From Pyrus communis (taxonomy: Eukaryota; Streptophyta; Magnoliopsida; Rosales; Rosaceae), in contig NC_084811.1 in NCBI RefSeq assembly GCF_963583255.1, positions 20,107,742 through 20,171,741 of the forward strand: 64,000 nucleotides of DNA, given 5' to 3'. Shown here piece by piece: positions 47,307-59,174 of the stretch (the stretch's first letter is position 1; the number at the start of each line of letters is the position of its first letter). The notes under the pieces are model-generated. The model saw only the letters and a program-made list of their open reading frames with translations, was not told the DNA's origin and did not search any database. Both the position numbers and the translations under genes were made by a program.

Positions 47307-49347
47307 ACGGGTTAATTACACTAACACCACCTGAGGTTTTTTGAGTTTTCACAAAACCTCCTCATGTTTGAAACATTACACTAACACCCCTTGAGGTTTT
47401 AATTCACTTTCACAAATACCCCTTTGGTTGATAATATGACTATAAAAAGACAAATATACCCTTTTAATTAATTACTTACAAAAAATAATAACTGTATAAA
47501 TAAATAAAAAGAATATCAGATCATATATCAAACACGGCATTGACTCGCATCAATGCCAAACTAGTCCTTTTCAAAATCAAACACAGCGCCATTACTGTTG
47601 TCGACTTCGTACTTGAATACGAGTATCTGGCTGCCCATACTCCCACCGTTGATGACAATCCAGCACCATTTAGTACCAAAATTTCTCGAATTTGTGCGAA
47701 GACGAGAAAGTAGCATACTGTGAGAGCTAGTGCGATGGCTACTAAGGTGAAGATTAAGATGCTCGATCTGGGGTTGTGCTTGGAGGTGCAGGAGAAGAGA
47801 TTAGATCGGGTGATGGGTTAGAGTTGGAGCTTAACTGGATCCACATTGTTGTCGTCGTTGTTGGCAGGCTTCAAAGTGACCCATTTGCGGGTATTCAATA
47901 GTCGGATGAAAAATCGAGAGTCATAGGTGTTCGGACAAAGATCTTTCTGGAAAGGGCTCATTGGCTCTCAGCACAGCTCCCTAAGGGATTGGCACTTTGA
48001 ATATGTGCAGCAAGAAGAGGACAAAGTTAGTTCTTAAAGGTGCCTTTGTAGGGCCTTAGGTGTAGGCCTTGAGGCTCGCAATCAAAACTAACTGAGTGCT
48101 AGACATGCCATTGCTATCTCAGATGAATATGACTTGAATACATATTGGAAAATACATTAAGTAGTAGATCTATTAACTTATAAAGCAAACAAAGAGCTTT
48201 GAGCTAAATTCACCTTGTCAGGTAAGGTTGAACTTCTTGCAATCACTTCTTTTTAGAGTTTACAAGGTTTATACTCTTAAAAAGGATGGATGGTAAACAA
48301 GTTTACACAAGGGAACCGATACTACGCCGCTATGGGTGATAGCAGAGCTTTTAAACTAGACAAAAAATGGCTTTTGTAGGGAATGATCCTGAAAATGACT
48401 GAGATTTGGGCTAATTATCACTTTTAGATGCAAATCTGGCTGGAGAGCAGAGTTTGTATGTTTGTTTGTTTGTTTGTTTGATTGGTTAAGTGTCTTTGTC
48501 TCTGGGGGCCTCTTCCTCCTTTTATAGGCAGATTAGCCCGACTGCAGTAGCTTCACTCTTGCCCGAAAGCAATTGGAGGGTAGTGACTCATCAGCTTTTT
48601 ACTTGTATTGCCATTGAAAAGTGTTTTTTGGCTGATTGTGAGTTAGTCCTCATCACATGACATTTAAATCATAGGCACGTGACCTATGCATTAATAGGAA
48701 GGTGTCAATTTGTCTATGGGCTTGATGTTGGGCTTTGGACAAGTCTTTCCTTTAATTGACGTTTATGGGCTTTCACGCATTTGCAGCCCATGTTCAAATA
48801 TTAACCCAAGCAATAGGAATTTTCGTAGGCAATTTGACAAAAACAATGATCTTGTAGTAAAGGTTTCTAATTGGAACACAATGAATAATTAAATTCAAAT
48901 GTGAAAGTGTAAAAATATAAAAATGAAGATGTGTTTGATTGGAGACGGAGAGGAAGTGATCAAACTTTCTCCCTCTCGATTTCATTGTATGCGTTGCATA
49001 TGGTATATGAGAAAAGTGAATCACGTCTTTGGTTTTCCTATAGAGGCAGGTTCTTAGTCCTCCTCAATCCCTCATAGCGAGGAAGGTTTTCCAATTAAAA
49101 TTATTTTTTTAATGTTTTGTATAACTTTTAATTTGATTTGATTTTTTTATTTATTTATAAAAGTTTTTTTATTTTGTTAAGTAATTAATTATAGGGTAAA
49201 TTTGTCTTTTTATAGTTAGATTTTCGACCAAAGGGGTATTTGTTAAGGTGAATTTAAACCTGAAGGGGGTGTTTGTGCAATGTTCCAAACCTGAGGGGGT
49301 TTTGTGAAAACTCAAAAAACCTCAGGGGGTGTTAGTGTAATTCACTA
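47307..49347. mobile_element. Non-autonomous DNA transposon with about 170-bp TIRs
   Basis: The left end (47311-47480) and the reverse complement of the right end (49175-49345) match in order: ATTACACTAACACC, CTGAGGTTTTTTGAGTTTTC, ACAAAACC, AAATACCCCTTTGGT, CTATAAAAAGACAAAT, AATTAATTAC. The flanking CCTGAATA (47299-47306 and 49348-49355) is an 8-bp duplication inside a 12-bp near match. Long TIRs suggest a Mutator-like element, although an 8-bp duplication would also allow hAT. The 1.7-kb interior has no transposase. Confidence 0.85.
47640..47825 (-). pseudogene. Possible captured host-gene fragment inside the long-TIR element
   Basis: The minus strand is open for about 60 codons. It reads like an N-terminal signal-anchor segment: a polar stretch (SNLFSCTSKHNPRSS) followed by a hydrophobic run (ILIFTLVAIALALTVCYFLV). 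The codons immediately upstream include a stop and there is no ATG at the expected place. I do not recognise the parent gene. Its position between TIRs resembles Pack-type gene capture. Confidence 0.4.
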
Positions 49348-49456
49348 CCTGAATACCGGTAAATGGTTTTTTGTTAGCATTATTCAGTTAGACCATGTAA
49401 CAGTATGTTTCAAAATATCATGGTAGAGACCACATTTCCCATAACATCCAAATAGT

Positions 49457-50525
49457 CAATAGTCTCTATCCTTACATTTATTAATCCAACAACCAAATAT
49501 CACATTTATTAACCCAACAATGAAATAATGACACGCGTAATAACATTAGATGCTGAATTTATTGTCGATAATGAAAAATTAATTTTGACTAGTCATAATC
49601 CGAGCATGGACTTACCAATTGTTGGAACCAAATTCGCACACGAAGATGCACAAATTCGTTAACCTGTAAAGGAACAAGCAACCGTAAGTAACCAAGGACT
49701 AGGGGTGGGGGTGCCGACCAAAAGCTTTTCGACAGTCAAGTTAATAAGCAAATATTTGAGACTCAAGCAGTAGACAAAATAATAAGTGTGTGACAATTAG
49801 TTACTAGAGCTGAAGGCCTTTTAGGATATGAAATCCATATTAAACTGGGAGAATCCCAAAGGATAGGAGTAGATATTGTATCCTCTTAGAAGTGTAATTA
49901 CTTGCGACGCATGCCAATCCTTATATTGTAAGGATTCTAAGAATATAGGAAACCTGCTGATTCCTTACCAGATGAGGTTTTCATGTCTAATATTCTCTAT
50001 CCTTACATTTATTAACCCAACAACCAAATATCTCATTTAAAGGTTATAAATAATGACACGTGTAACAACATTAGATGTTGAATTTATTGTTGACAATGAA
50101 AAATTAGTTTTGACTAGTCATAATCTGAGCATGGATTTACCAATTGTTGGAACCAAATTCGCACACCATCGTGTGTGAAGGAAGATGCACAAATTCGTTA
50201 ACCTGTTAAAAAAAAAAAAGCAACCGTAAGTAACCAAGGATTAGGGGTGGGGGTGCCGGTCAAAAGTTTTTTGACAATCAAGTTAGTAAGCAAATATTTG
50301 AGACTTAAGAAGTAGGCAAAATAATAAGTGTGTGACAATTAAGTTACCAGAGCTGAAGGCCTTTTAGGATATGAAATCCATATTAAACTGGGAGAATCCC
50401 AAAGTATAGGAGTAGTTATTGCATCCTCTTAGAAGTGTAATTACTTGCGGTGCATGCCAATCCTTATATTGTAAGGATTCTAAGAATATAGGAAACCTGC
50501 TAATTCCTTACTGGACTAGGTTTTC
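49457..50525. repeat. Tandem pair of about 530-bp units
   Basis: Unit 1 (about 49457-49983) and unit 2 (about 49992-50525) run in parallel from 'ctctatccttacatttatta' to 'ttccttac...ggttttc', with roughly 90 per cent identity by eye. Unit 2 has a 15-bp addition near 50168. Each contains 'tgttggaaccaaattcgcac', which looks like an LTR start, but no matching TG...CA end or target duplication was found. Confidence 0.75.
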
Positions 50526-50636
50526 GTCTTACGGAACAAGCATGGTCAATCTTAGCGAAGTCATTAGACTTCGCACACTGCTTCAGAACAAGCTGATGGT
50601 GACATCGCTGCTCTGTCTATGTAGCTCCATTGTGGC

Positions 50637-51115
50637 AAAGTTCTAAAAGACATTAGGGTCTAGTCGAGCGGCAAACTGGGGCCTAAGCGAAGCTAATTTA
50701 AGTAAATTGATTACGTATTGTATAAATAAGTGTCTATTTATACTTTAAAAAAAGACACATAATTATATTGGAATACATAAATTGTAAAATAAAATGACAT
50801 ATATTATAAGGTACATAACATATTGAAAACATGGGAAACAAGCATATAATGAGTGTTCATCTAAGTATTCAACAAGTCTCATACATTTTATTGAATAATT
50901 AAAATGCAAAATGAAATTTATCGATTTTCTGTCTAAGTGAGAGTCGAGACCTAGGCGGGTTTAGGCGGGCGCCTAGGCCGGCTAGGCAAACGCCTAAGCA
51001 GGTCTAGGTGCACTTTCTTAATTTTCAAATGCCTAGGAACTAATCGAGGCAACGACTAACTGCCTAGCGCCTAAGCGGGCCTAGATGGTGCTAGGTGGGG
51101 ATTTTTAGAACAGTG
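50637..51115. mobile_element. CTAGGCG-rich MITE (hAT-like)
   Basis: Tips gttctaaaa (50640) and ttttagaac (51111) are inverted. Inner arms are rich in CTAGGCG/CGCCTAG motifs. The related element at 54855-56410 has the same tips. The flanking duplication is not convincing here. Confidence 0.6.
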
Positions 51116-51745
51116 GATGTGGGAACTGTTGAGTACATGACTGGATTTCTGAGGTATTCGTATTATGATCCGCCTTACTTGGACCTTGAAAAATCATGGT
51201 CCCACAATAACTCCTAACTACATATCAGAAATTCCCATTGAGGATGGATAGTTATCCAAAGCTTATGTCTTTCAAGGTAAATTGGAATATATACCATTTC
51301 AAATCTTCTGACGCATGGCTATTTAGCCTCTTGAATGTTGCAAAGCAATCGAGATGTTGTTCAGGCATCTTGTCTTGATAGACATGCCATTACTATCACA
51401 ATGATAATGATGTCTTAGTTTTGTGTGCACGAAGAACGAGGGTCTATTCGTTACTTTCACAATTAAATTCGGCCGTCAAATTTGTTGATCTCGAGGTGAG
51501 ATGATCCCAATTCTACGGTAGGATGATTTTAAAATATCGTCGGATTTCCTTCTCCATCTTCTTCAAAATTCCTAAGTCTTTAGCTTAAGAAAAAGTTCAA
51601 AACATTTTCTTCTCTACTCATCTGAAATCCTTTGCTCTTTCAACCCTTTTTTCTTTAATTCTTTAATCCACAAAGTATGTCTGCTTCATCAAGCGTCCTT
51701 CTTGCCCCTACCACCAATTACAACTCTCAATACGACCCTTCAATG
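51116..51745. other. Intergenic DNA upstream of the solo LTR
   Basis: No gene recognised. A short ATG-initiated frame (from 51677, MSASSSVLLAPTT) is cut by the solo LTR at 51750. It appears to belong to an older, degenerate repeat. Confidence 0.35.
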
Positions 51746-51750
51746 GTTAG

Positions 51751-53223
51751 TGATAGGATTTTTTACCACCTGCAAAAGTAGGGATAAAAACACTTAAAAA
51801 TACTTGCAAGAGTACAAGGTTATCGTAGTATAGCAACTCAAGCAATGTCGTTTTCCGCAAGGATTGAATGAATAATTTATATTAAAACCAAATCTTAATT
51901 AGTTATTTGAAAACAAAGTTTGAAAGATGTTGATTTTATGACCTAAAATATTAAAAACGAATTTAATTAAAAACAATTAAATAAATTGGCAAAGTAAAGA
52001 AAACCAAAAGAAAATAGTTTTGCAATCTATTTAAGCACTAGGGTTCTGTCATCACCTTAACAATCTTACATAGTTCTTCCAATTACTTATGACTTACACA
52101 TGTATATTTTGAAGGTTAGGTTTTCCTAAAGTATATCCTACTTGGAACCTCCAACATATAACGTATATCTAACATGTAACACGTCTGTGGCGTCCAGATT
52201 GAATGTGAACATGCAAGACTCATTAAGTTTTGTGTAACCTTTTGAAAAACCATATAACCCTTAAGACGTGTTGTTCATCCTAAGAAGTTACACATCTTAA
52301 CCACAAGAAGCTAGCGCCAATTTCAGGGACAGCCCTCCGCCAAAATTGCATCAAATTACTTTTCTAAATATCCTAATGATCGCGAATCACTAAGACAAAT
52401 AGATAGTTTAAAGGACAAAGATTAACAATCTAAAACTTGCATGCATAAATTCATAAGAAAATTAAAAAGAAACTACATATTTGCTAAGGATCATGGCCTC
52501 ACCCTAGCGAACGAAACTAGTTACTAACAACCATGAAACAAAATATTATTAAGAACATGAATAGAGAACACCTTGAAAATAAACTTGAATCGCCCAAAGT
52601 AATTCTCCAAATAGTGCGTGCGTTCTCCCCTCCTCTAACCTAATGGCTAAAAAGCCTTATTTATACTACTACAAAATAAAATCCTTCCTAGAAAAGGTCT
52701 TAGAATAAAACTAGGAAACATAATAAAATAATAAAACAGAAAATAAAAAGTTTCCTATTTAAACTAAAATTCGGACTTCTCAGAAAATTATACTTTTAAC
52801 TGAACAAATCAACTCTGATTTGGTTCCAAAAGGTCTTTTTCTAAAGCTGAAGACGTCCCCTACAAATTCTCAGAAGGAATCTTCCTCAAAATACGCCATC
52901 TTGACCTCCAAAATACCCAAAATACCCAAAACGTCCAGAAACGTCAATATGGGAAAGCTGCGCGCTGGGCCTTAATTTCTTCGCCACAGTCAAACAGCTT
53001 GTAGAAAAATCTGGAATTTTGACACAATCATCTTGAAAGGCACATGAACATCCTCCAATTGGAATCACTCCAAAAAATTCATCCGTTTGATCGCTTTTTG
53101 CTTCAGAGGAAGTTGAATGTCCTACATTGAAAATATAACCCAAAGTATCAAAATTCTACCAAAATAACCAACAAATTAATACTAAGATTAGGTTAAAATA
53201 TATAATATAATATGGACTCATCA
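51751..53223 (-). repeat. Athila-type solo LTR with GTTAG target duplication
   Basis: 1473 bp with TGAT...ATCA ends, flanked by GTTAG at 51746-51750 and 53224-53228. On the minus strand it starts TGATGAGTCCATATTATATT and ends GGTGGTAAAAAATCCTATCA. That end resembles, from memory, the LTR-PBS border of plant Athila elements. It includes the conserved 'gcggaaaacgacattgcttg' block. There is no internal sequence, so it arose by LTR-LTR recombination. It is a different LTR family from element B. Confidence 0.9.
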
Positions 53224-53629
53224 GTTAGGATTCATAGTAAGGAAGAAGGAGAAACCTTTGTACAACATCGTTAGAACCTTCTTAACGAATGTAAGGTTAG
53301 GTCTGGTTACAACACTCATGTAGCTTACCTGAACCTTCTGATCCCCCACAACCATGTATCGGAATTCATCCTTGGTACTTGGACATATGGTTAAAACTTT
53401 CATTGCCAGCTTTCCTAAAAGGAAACTTAATCAGCTATGACACGACTCTCAACAATTTGGCTCTTGCAGGTTTTAGAGTCATTTCCTGCTTCGAATTGTT
53501 GAACGAATGGTTTGAGGCTAGCTTGGGCTTCAAGAGTTTTATATATTGTATAATGTGCGAAAAAAGTTCAGACAACTACTACTTATTCCAACCAAGGCCC
53601 ACCCTTGTATGGTAGGCGTACATTACCAA

Positions 53630-53850
53630 TATTTCATGGCAAGACAAGGACTGGTACTAGGATATCCTCGTTGTGGATGGAAATTGGAAGGATGACATCT
53701 CTAGCGTATGAGTTAATAACACCTCTTTGCCTAATCTTCGGCCAGACAACGATCTGAAAAGCATTGGACTTCATCGTCAGGAGTTGATAAAACATGCCTT
53801 CTAAATTCCTGCTAAACATCGTAACTAGAAGTGGTTAACTTCTCTTGCTC
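53630..53850 (+). pseudogene. Degenerate retroelement coding remnant
   Basis: With stops ignored, the frame reads as ordered protein-like sequence (WQDKDWY, then DILVVDGNWKDDISS, then NNTSLPNLRPDNDLKSIG). It lies upstream of the TRIM/LARD-like units. Internal stops occur about every 20 residues. No assigned domain. Confidence 0.35.
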
Positions 53851-54854
53851 AGCTTGTGGAACATGGCAAGGATATCATTGCTCTAAATCCCCAATCATTG
53901 ATATGGACTAGATCAGCACCGATGAGGTTCAGAAGGGGATCCACTCGATTTAGATTGAGGAATATCCAAAATCAGACAAGAAGAAACAAATGAGATTTAG
54001 TGGTGCATCTCCTAAGTCCACCGTGAAAGTGCCCCAAAAGAATCAAACAACTGGAGGCAAAGCTTTCGAAAGTTGAACAAGTTATTGAACTTTGTAGTGA
54101 TCTGGAAACCTTGTATCAGGTTCTAGAATTCAAGGTCAAGACGTGTTCCTTCCTCAACCGTAATCGCTTAAGTTCATAAGTCAATAGCATATTCAACACT
54201 ACCACCACATCTATTTTACATGCCCGACAGAGCTTAGTTGCGAGTTGGCGGGCTTGCATTCACAAGAAAGACGTAGTTAACTTATAATTACTTAGCATAC
54301 GAGTCATGTAGGCATTATAATTTTTAGAGTCAACATTTTGGCACGCCCAGTGGGACTAGTGCTAAGATAACTATGAAGATCATGACCACATAAACTTGCT
54401 CTGTCAAGAAGAAAACAGTGATAGGGAAATCATCTGCAAATTAGGCATTTACAAATCAAATGTCTGAAAACCAACCAATTGTGCCTACCGTTGTAGAACT
54501 GGCACATGATCATTAAATTACCGTCACACCAAGCCCTACTTGCGTCGAGAGCTATAACTTTCGACAACCAAAAGTTATCGGCGATGTCTATTGAAAATAC
54601 AACGAAGCCCACCAATTCCAGACCACATGAAGGTATGGTTGAAGAGGAATATGAAGAAGATGTTGAAGCCTTAGACATACCTCCCAGAGTGTTTTTTTGG
54701 CGTAGACTCGCCAAACATACCAGACATTTAAAGCATGGTTTGGAGCGTGAACTCAACCAACTCTAATGCTCTACGTGAAACTCTTCTCACACCCCTCAGA
54801 AAAACATTCACTTTCTTAACCCTCTCGTCAACACACCTTCAACTTGGATAAGCA

Positions 54855-56410
54855 TGGTTCTAAAAGACGTTAGACACTAATCGGGTAGCGGCAAAGGCCT
54901 AGCGCTTAAGCACCTAGGTAGGACTAGGCGGATTTAAGTAGTATATAATATAAATTAATTAAATTTTCTATATAATATATTAATTTGACATTGAATGATT
55001 AATATATATCATCTTTTAAGTAAGAAAAAAACATTATCCAAATAATTTTTATATAAGTGTATATATATATATATATATAACACATATATACAATATCCCA
55101 AGCTTTTAAAAAGGATAAACCCCACATAGACATAGACATGGTGGGTGGTTTCTTAAAGAATAAAAAGCAAAAGTTTATTCAATAACCCATATGACCCCTC
55201 CATCCAACCCCTCTTAGGTCACCCAAGATTTCCAAACGGTAGAGCCCATTGCATTACAACTAGGGGGGATTTTATTACCAAATTACCATGTTAACCGAAC
55301 TGCCAATCATACCATACTGATTTTGTGCAAATCGGTAATGGCACGGTATTGTACCGAACCAAAATTTTATCGTACATTTTTGATATTCAACATTATTACC
55401 ACGACATTACCTTATCTTACTGAAAAATACAATAATATAGAATTTATAAATTATATAACATAATATATAGATATATATATATATATATATGTTTATAATT
55501 TTATCTACAATATTTGTATGCTTTGATCCCCTCACCTGACCTAACTAATGACAGGAAAAAATAAAATAAAATAAAATAAAACCTTTTAACTCACATTCTC
55601 TCTCTTTGAACACTTTCACATTCTGCTGTTGACTCCACACTCATCCATCTCTGTTAATTGATTTTGTAATTGGTTTTGTTTTAAAGTTAATTGGGTTTAT
55701 GAACCTTCTTGTAATATGGATGAACCTTCTTGTAATATGGAAGGAGTAAGTGCAATCTAGATGTTGTAAGTAAAAAATAATTGGGTTCACCATTGCTAAG
55801 CACCATAAACATGTCTTCAAACAAGATGATGTTGTCAGTTACCATGCCATAACTATGTTTAACATACTATAAATAACAATTACATTATTATACCATGCCA
55901 ACCAACCTATTTGGCATACCAAAGTTTAGTAGACTGGAAGTTTGGCATAGATTTTACCAAACTGAAAGTTCAGTATGGTAATCGATATGTGGGTTGTGGT
56001 ATGGTAACCGTAACAAACCCACTCTAATTACAACCTTTTGACCCTTGGAAAATGGAATACTCTTCATTTTGAGTTTTTTTTTTTTTTTTTGTTTTTTGTT
56101 TTGTTTTTCTTCCTTCAGAACCTCTAATTGGATCTCAAATCTAGATCGCACTGCCACAGACTAATATGCTAAAAAACAAAGTTTCTTTTTTTTTTTCTTC
56201 GCATTCTCTTTTTCCTTCTATGCACAAACGATGAGTTGCAGAATTTTTGTTGAGGCTCCGCTGATATAATTTGAGATTGGGAGTTGTAGATCCGGTGTGA
56301 AGGTTGTAACGAGATTAAAGCTGCCTAGAGGGCCTAGCAAGCGCCTTTTGGTTTAAATCGAGTCGGGGCTCCACCGTTAGGTGCCGCCTAGACTAATTTT
56401 TAGAACATTG
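54855..56410. mobile_element. hAT-like MITE of the CTAGGCG type, carrying a nested insertion
   Basis: Tips tggttctaaaag and ttttagaacattg, with CTAGGCG/CGCCTAG arms as in 50637-51115. It is flanked by a perfect 10-bp TGGATAAGCA (54845-54854 and 56411-56420), of which 8 bp would suit hAT. Its interior holds AT-rich DNA, (TA)n tracts near 55060 and 55470, and the nested element 55261-56026. Confidence 0.8.
55261..56026. mobile_element. Nested hAT-like MITE
   Basis: 766 bp with tips TAGGGGGGATTTTATTAC and (complement of the right end) TAGAGTGGGTTTGTTACG, flanked by an 8-bp duplication ATTACAAC (55253-55260, 56027-56034). Its arms are rich in 'taccatac/gtatggta' motifs. No transposase. Confidence 0.82.
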
Positions 56411-56891
56411 TGGATAAGCAAACAACACTATGTTGACAACTGACGACATTTTCAATTTGGATAAGTAAGGAGCACTGGATCTGCAGAACCAAATGATTCA
56501 GCAACACCTTCATTTTGGATGAGTAAACAACACTGCCTCTGGTCGGTTGGTTATTTATCTAAGTCTTAACGGGCGAAGAGTTTCTAATTCTCTCCTAAAG
56601 AGGTCATCTCATAGCTTATCGACGAAGTAAGGTGGTACCAAATTACTTCATGTTCGGCACATTGAAAGCCGAACTAGTTATCTGTAACCTTGTATTTAGG
56701 TTTTAGAACCCAAGGACGAGAGCTCAAGTGTAGAAGTCAGTAGCGCATTCGATACTACCACCACATCTATTCTACCCGCCTGACCGAGCTCGGTTGCGAG
56801 TTGGCACGCTCGCATTCATAAGAAAGATGTAGTTAACTCATAGTTACTTGGCATATGCGCCATGTAAACTTTGTAATTTTTAGAGTCAACA

Positions 56892-57886
56892 TTTTGGCAC
56901 GTCCAGTGGGACTAGTGCTAAAATAACTATGAAGATCGTAGAAACTTTCTTTGTCAAGAAGAAAACAATGATGGGGCAATCATCTGCAAATCAGGCATTT
57001 ACAAATTATATGTTTGAAAACCAGGCAATTGTGCCTATCGGTGTATAACTGGAACATGAGCATTGTATTGCCGTCACACCAGGCCCCACTGCGCATTAAA
57101 AGGTTGAAATAACTCTTGGTGGCTAGAAGTAATTGGCGATGTCTATTGAAAAGAAAACAAGGCCCGTCGATTCCAAATCTTAAAAAGGTATGGTTGAAAA
57201 AGAAGGTAAAGAAGATAATGAAGCCTCAAACATATCTTCAAGAGTGTTTTTTCGGTGTAGATTTGACGAACATACCTTCAGCTTGGCGATAAGTACACCC
57301 CTAAGAAAAACACTTGTTACACCCTTGAGAAAAACACTAACTATCATAACCTTCTCATCAACACACCTTCATCTTGGAAATAAGTAAGCAGCATTGTGTT
57401 GACAACTGACGACATCTTCAGTTTGGATAAGTAAACAACATTATGCAAAACCAGATGATTTAGCAGCACCTTCAGTTTAGATGAGTAAACAACACTGCTT
57501 CTGGTTGATTGGTTATCTATCCAAGTCTTGGCTAGTGAAGAGTTTCTAATTCTTTCACCTAAAGAGGTCACCTTATTAACTTCTCGATGAAGTGAGGTGT
57601 TATCTTGCGTTCGGCACATTGAAAGCTGAATTAGTTATTGGACTTCGCAGTGATTTGACAACCTTATATTCAGGTTCTAGAACCCCAAGCCCATACATGT
57701 TTCTTCCTCGGTCATAATTGCTCAAGTGCAAAAGTCAGCAACGTATTTAATACCACCACCACATCTATTCTACTCGCTTGACCGAGCTCAATTGTGAGTT
57801 GACATACTCGCATTTACAAGAAAGTAGTTAACTCATAGTTACTCGACTTGCAAGCCACGTAAGCATTGTAATTTTTAGGATCAACA
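56892..57886 (+). repeat. TRIM/LARD-like tandem unit 2
   Basis: 995 bp, from the PBS-like TGGCACGTCCAGTGGGACT (56895-56913) to an LTR-like end 'ggatcaaca' at 57886. It parallels unit 1 from start to end with perhaps 80-85 per cent identity. A short acidic frame (57190-57387) corresponds to that in unit 1. Confidence 0.75.
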
Positions 57887-57889
57887 TAT

Positions 57890-57891
<2 letters not shown>

Positions 57892-57921
<30 letters not shown>
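57892..57921. repeat. (GT)n(AT)n microsatellite
   Basis: gtgtgtgtgt followed by about eleven AT repeats. It is the insertion site of the copia element that starts at 57927. Confidence 0.9.
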
Positions 57922-57922
<1 letters not shown>

Positions 57923-57926
57923 TATA

Positions 57927-58128
57927 TGTTAAGGAAGATATTATCTCAGATTGATTTAGTAAATATTGTAAATTGTTAATTAGTTATTTACTTACTTATT
58001 CTGTATTTGACTTCCTTGTTTATAGGCTTTAGTTTAGGATCAGGAATGTATCTGATCTCATATAAAGTTGTAATCCTAGTTTTGATCAATGTTAAGAAAG
58101 AAATTCTACCATATCACATTTCTTTAGA
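57927..58128 (+). repeat. 5' LTR of copia element C
   Basis: 202 bp, TGTTAAGGAAG...TTTCTTTAGA. The 3' end lacks the usual CA, but the border is fixed by the PBS and by the target duplication at the 3' copy. Confidence 0.9.
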
Positions 58129-58159
58129 TGGTACCAAAGTGATCGATCTGGGAAAAACA

Positions 58160-59130
58160 CAGAGCAAGAAATACAAACCCTAGTAAACATAGCCATAGGC
58201 GACAAACCAGACAAGTCAACCTTTTAAGGCATGACTTTGATCAGAAGTGGGAAAACCCCAATTATCCACTTTACCTCCACCACTCGGATCAACCTAGTGC
58301 AATACTTGTGCCACAGCTGCTCGTGGAAGACAACTATGGTATGTGGGCTCAATTCATGACCATGGCCTTGATGGTCAAAAACAAATTAGGGCTTGTTGAT
58401 GGAATGATTAAGAAGCCAAGTGATGAACAGATTGAAGAATTACAACAATGAAATCGATGCAACAACCTGGTGAAAACACGACTGCTTGTTTCCATGTCAA
58501 AAGAAATCTTAGGAAGTGTCATACATTGCAAGGATGCACGGTAAATTTGGCTCGACCTGCAAGAAAGATTTTCTCATGTGAATATTGTTTAACTATTTCA
58601 TATGGAGAAGAAATTCACAACTATGTGCAACTAAACTTATGAGTCTTTGGGATGAACATGATGCCTTGTGTTTGATCCCGCTATGCCATTGTGAGACGAA
58701 TAAGGAGATAACGTAGTATGTCAAAACTCAAAAAATGATGAAGTTCCTTATGGGTCTGAATGATTCATATGCCACGGTTCGCAACAACACCTTCATGCTA
58801 GAGCCGTTGCCCACTGTGAACAAGGCTTATGCACTTGTGCTTCGCCATGAGACACAAGCTGAAGCCTCAAGTGGAAAGAGCAGTGTTGCCCAACCAGAAG
58901 CTGCTATGTTTACTGTGAAGGGTGCAAGGCGAGAGAATGAATCTGAAGATGGTGGATAGCATTGTGGAAAGTGCAATAAGACAAACCATAGTGCAAAGAA
59001 CCGGTGTGCACATCTCAAGCGCACGTTCTGTGGATTGAAGGGTCACTCCTTCGAGTTTTGCCACAAATGAAAGGTAGCTGCTGAAGCTGAACAAGGTTGC
59101 CCTTCTAAAAGTAGCCGAGTCACGACACAC
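58160..59130 (+). pseudogene. gag remnant of copia element C
   Basis: Recognisable copia gag: PLYLHHSDQPSAILVPQLL (about 58280) and VEDNYGMWAQFMTMAL (about 58330), then FLMGLNDSYATVRNNTF (from 58744) and two knuckles after 58960 (CGKCNKTNHSAKNRC, CGLKGHSFEFCH). Stops occur within, e.g. near 58449, 58640 and 58957, so no full gag can be made. Confidence 0.85.
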
Positions 59131-59174
59131 GACAAAATGGATGCAATGCCTAACTTCCCTTTTTCCGAGGAAGA

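Larger units (their letters stand above)
54336..56891 (+). repeat. TRIM/LARD-like tandem unit 1 (interrupted)
   Basis: Starts three bases before the PBS-like TGGCACGCCCAGTGGGACT (54339-54357), just after an LTR-like end 'agagtcaaca'. It ends at the next 'agagtcaaca' (56891). Removing the inserted element and one target copy leaves about 990 bp. It includes an 86-codon open frame (54506-54766, acidic 'MVEEEYEEDVEAL' part). Homologous throughout to unit 2. Confidence 0.75.
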
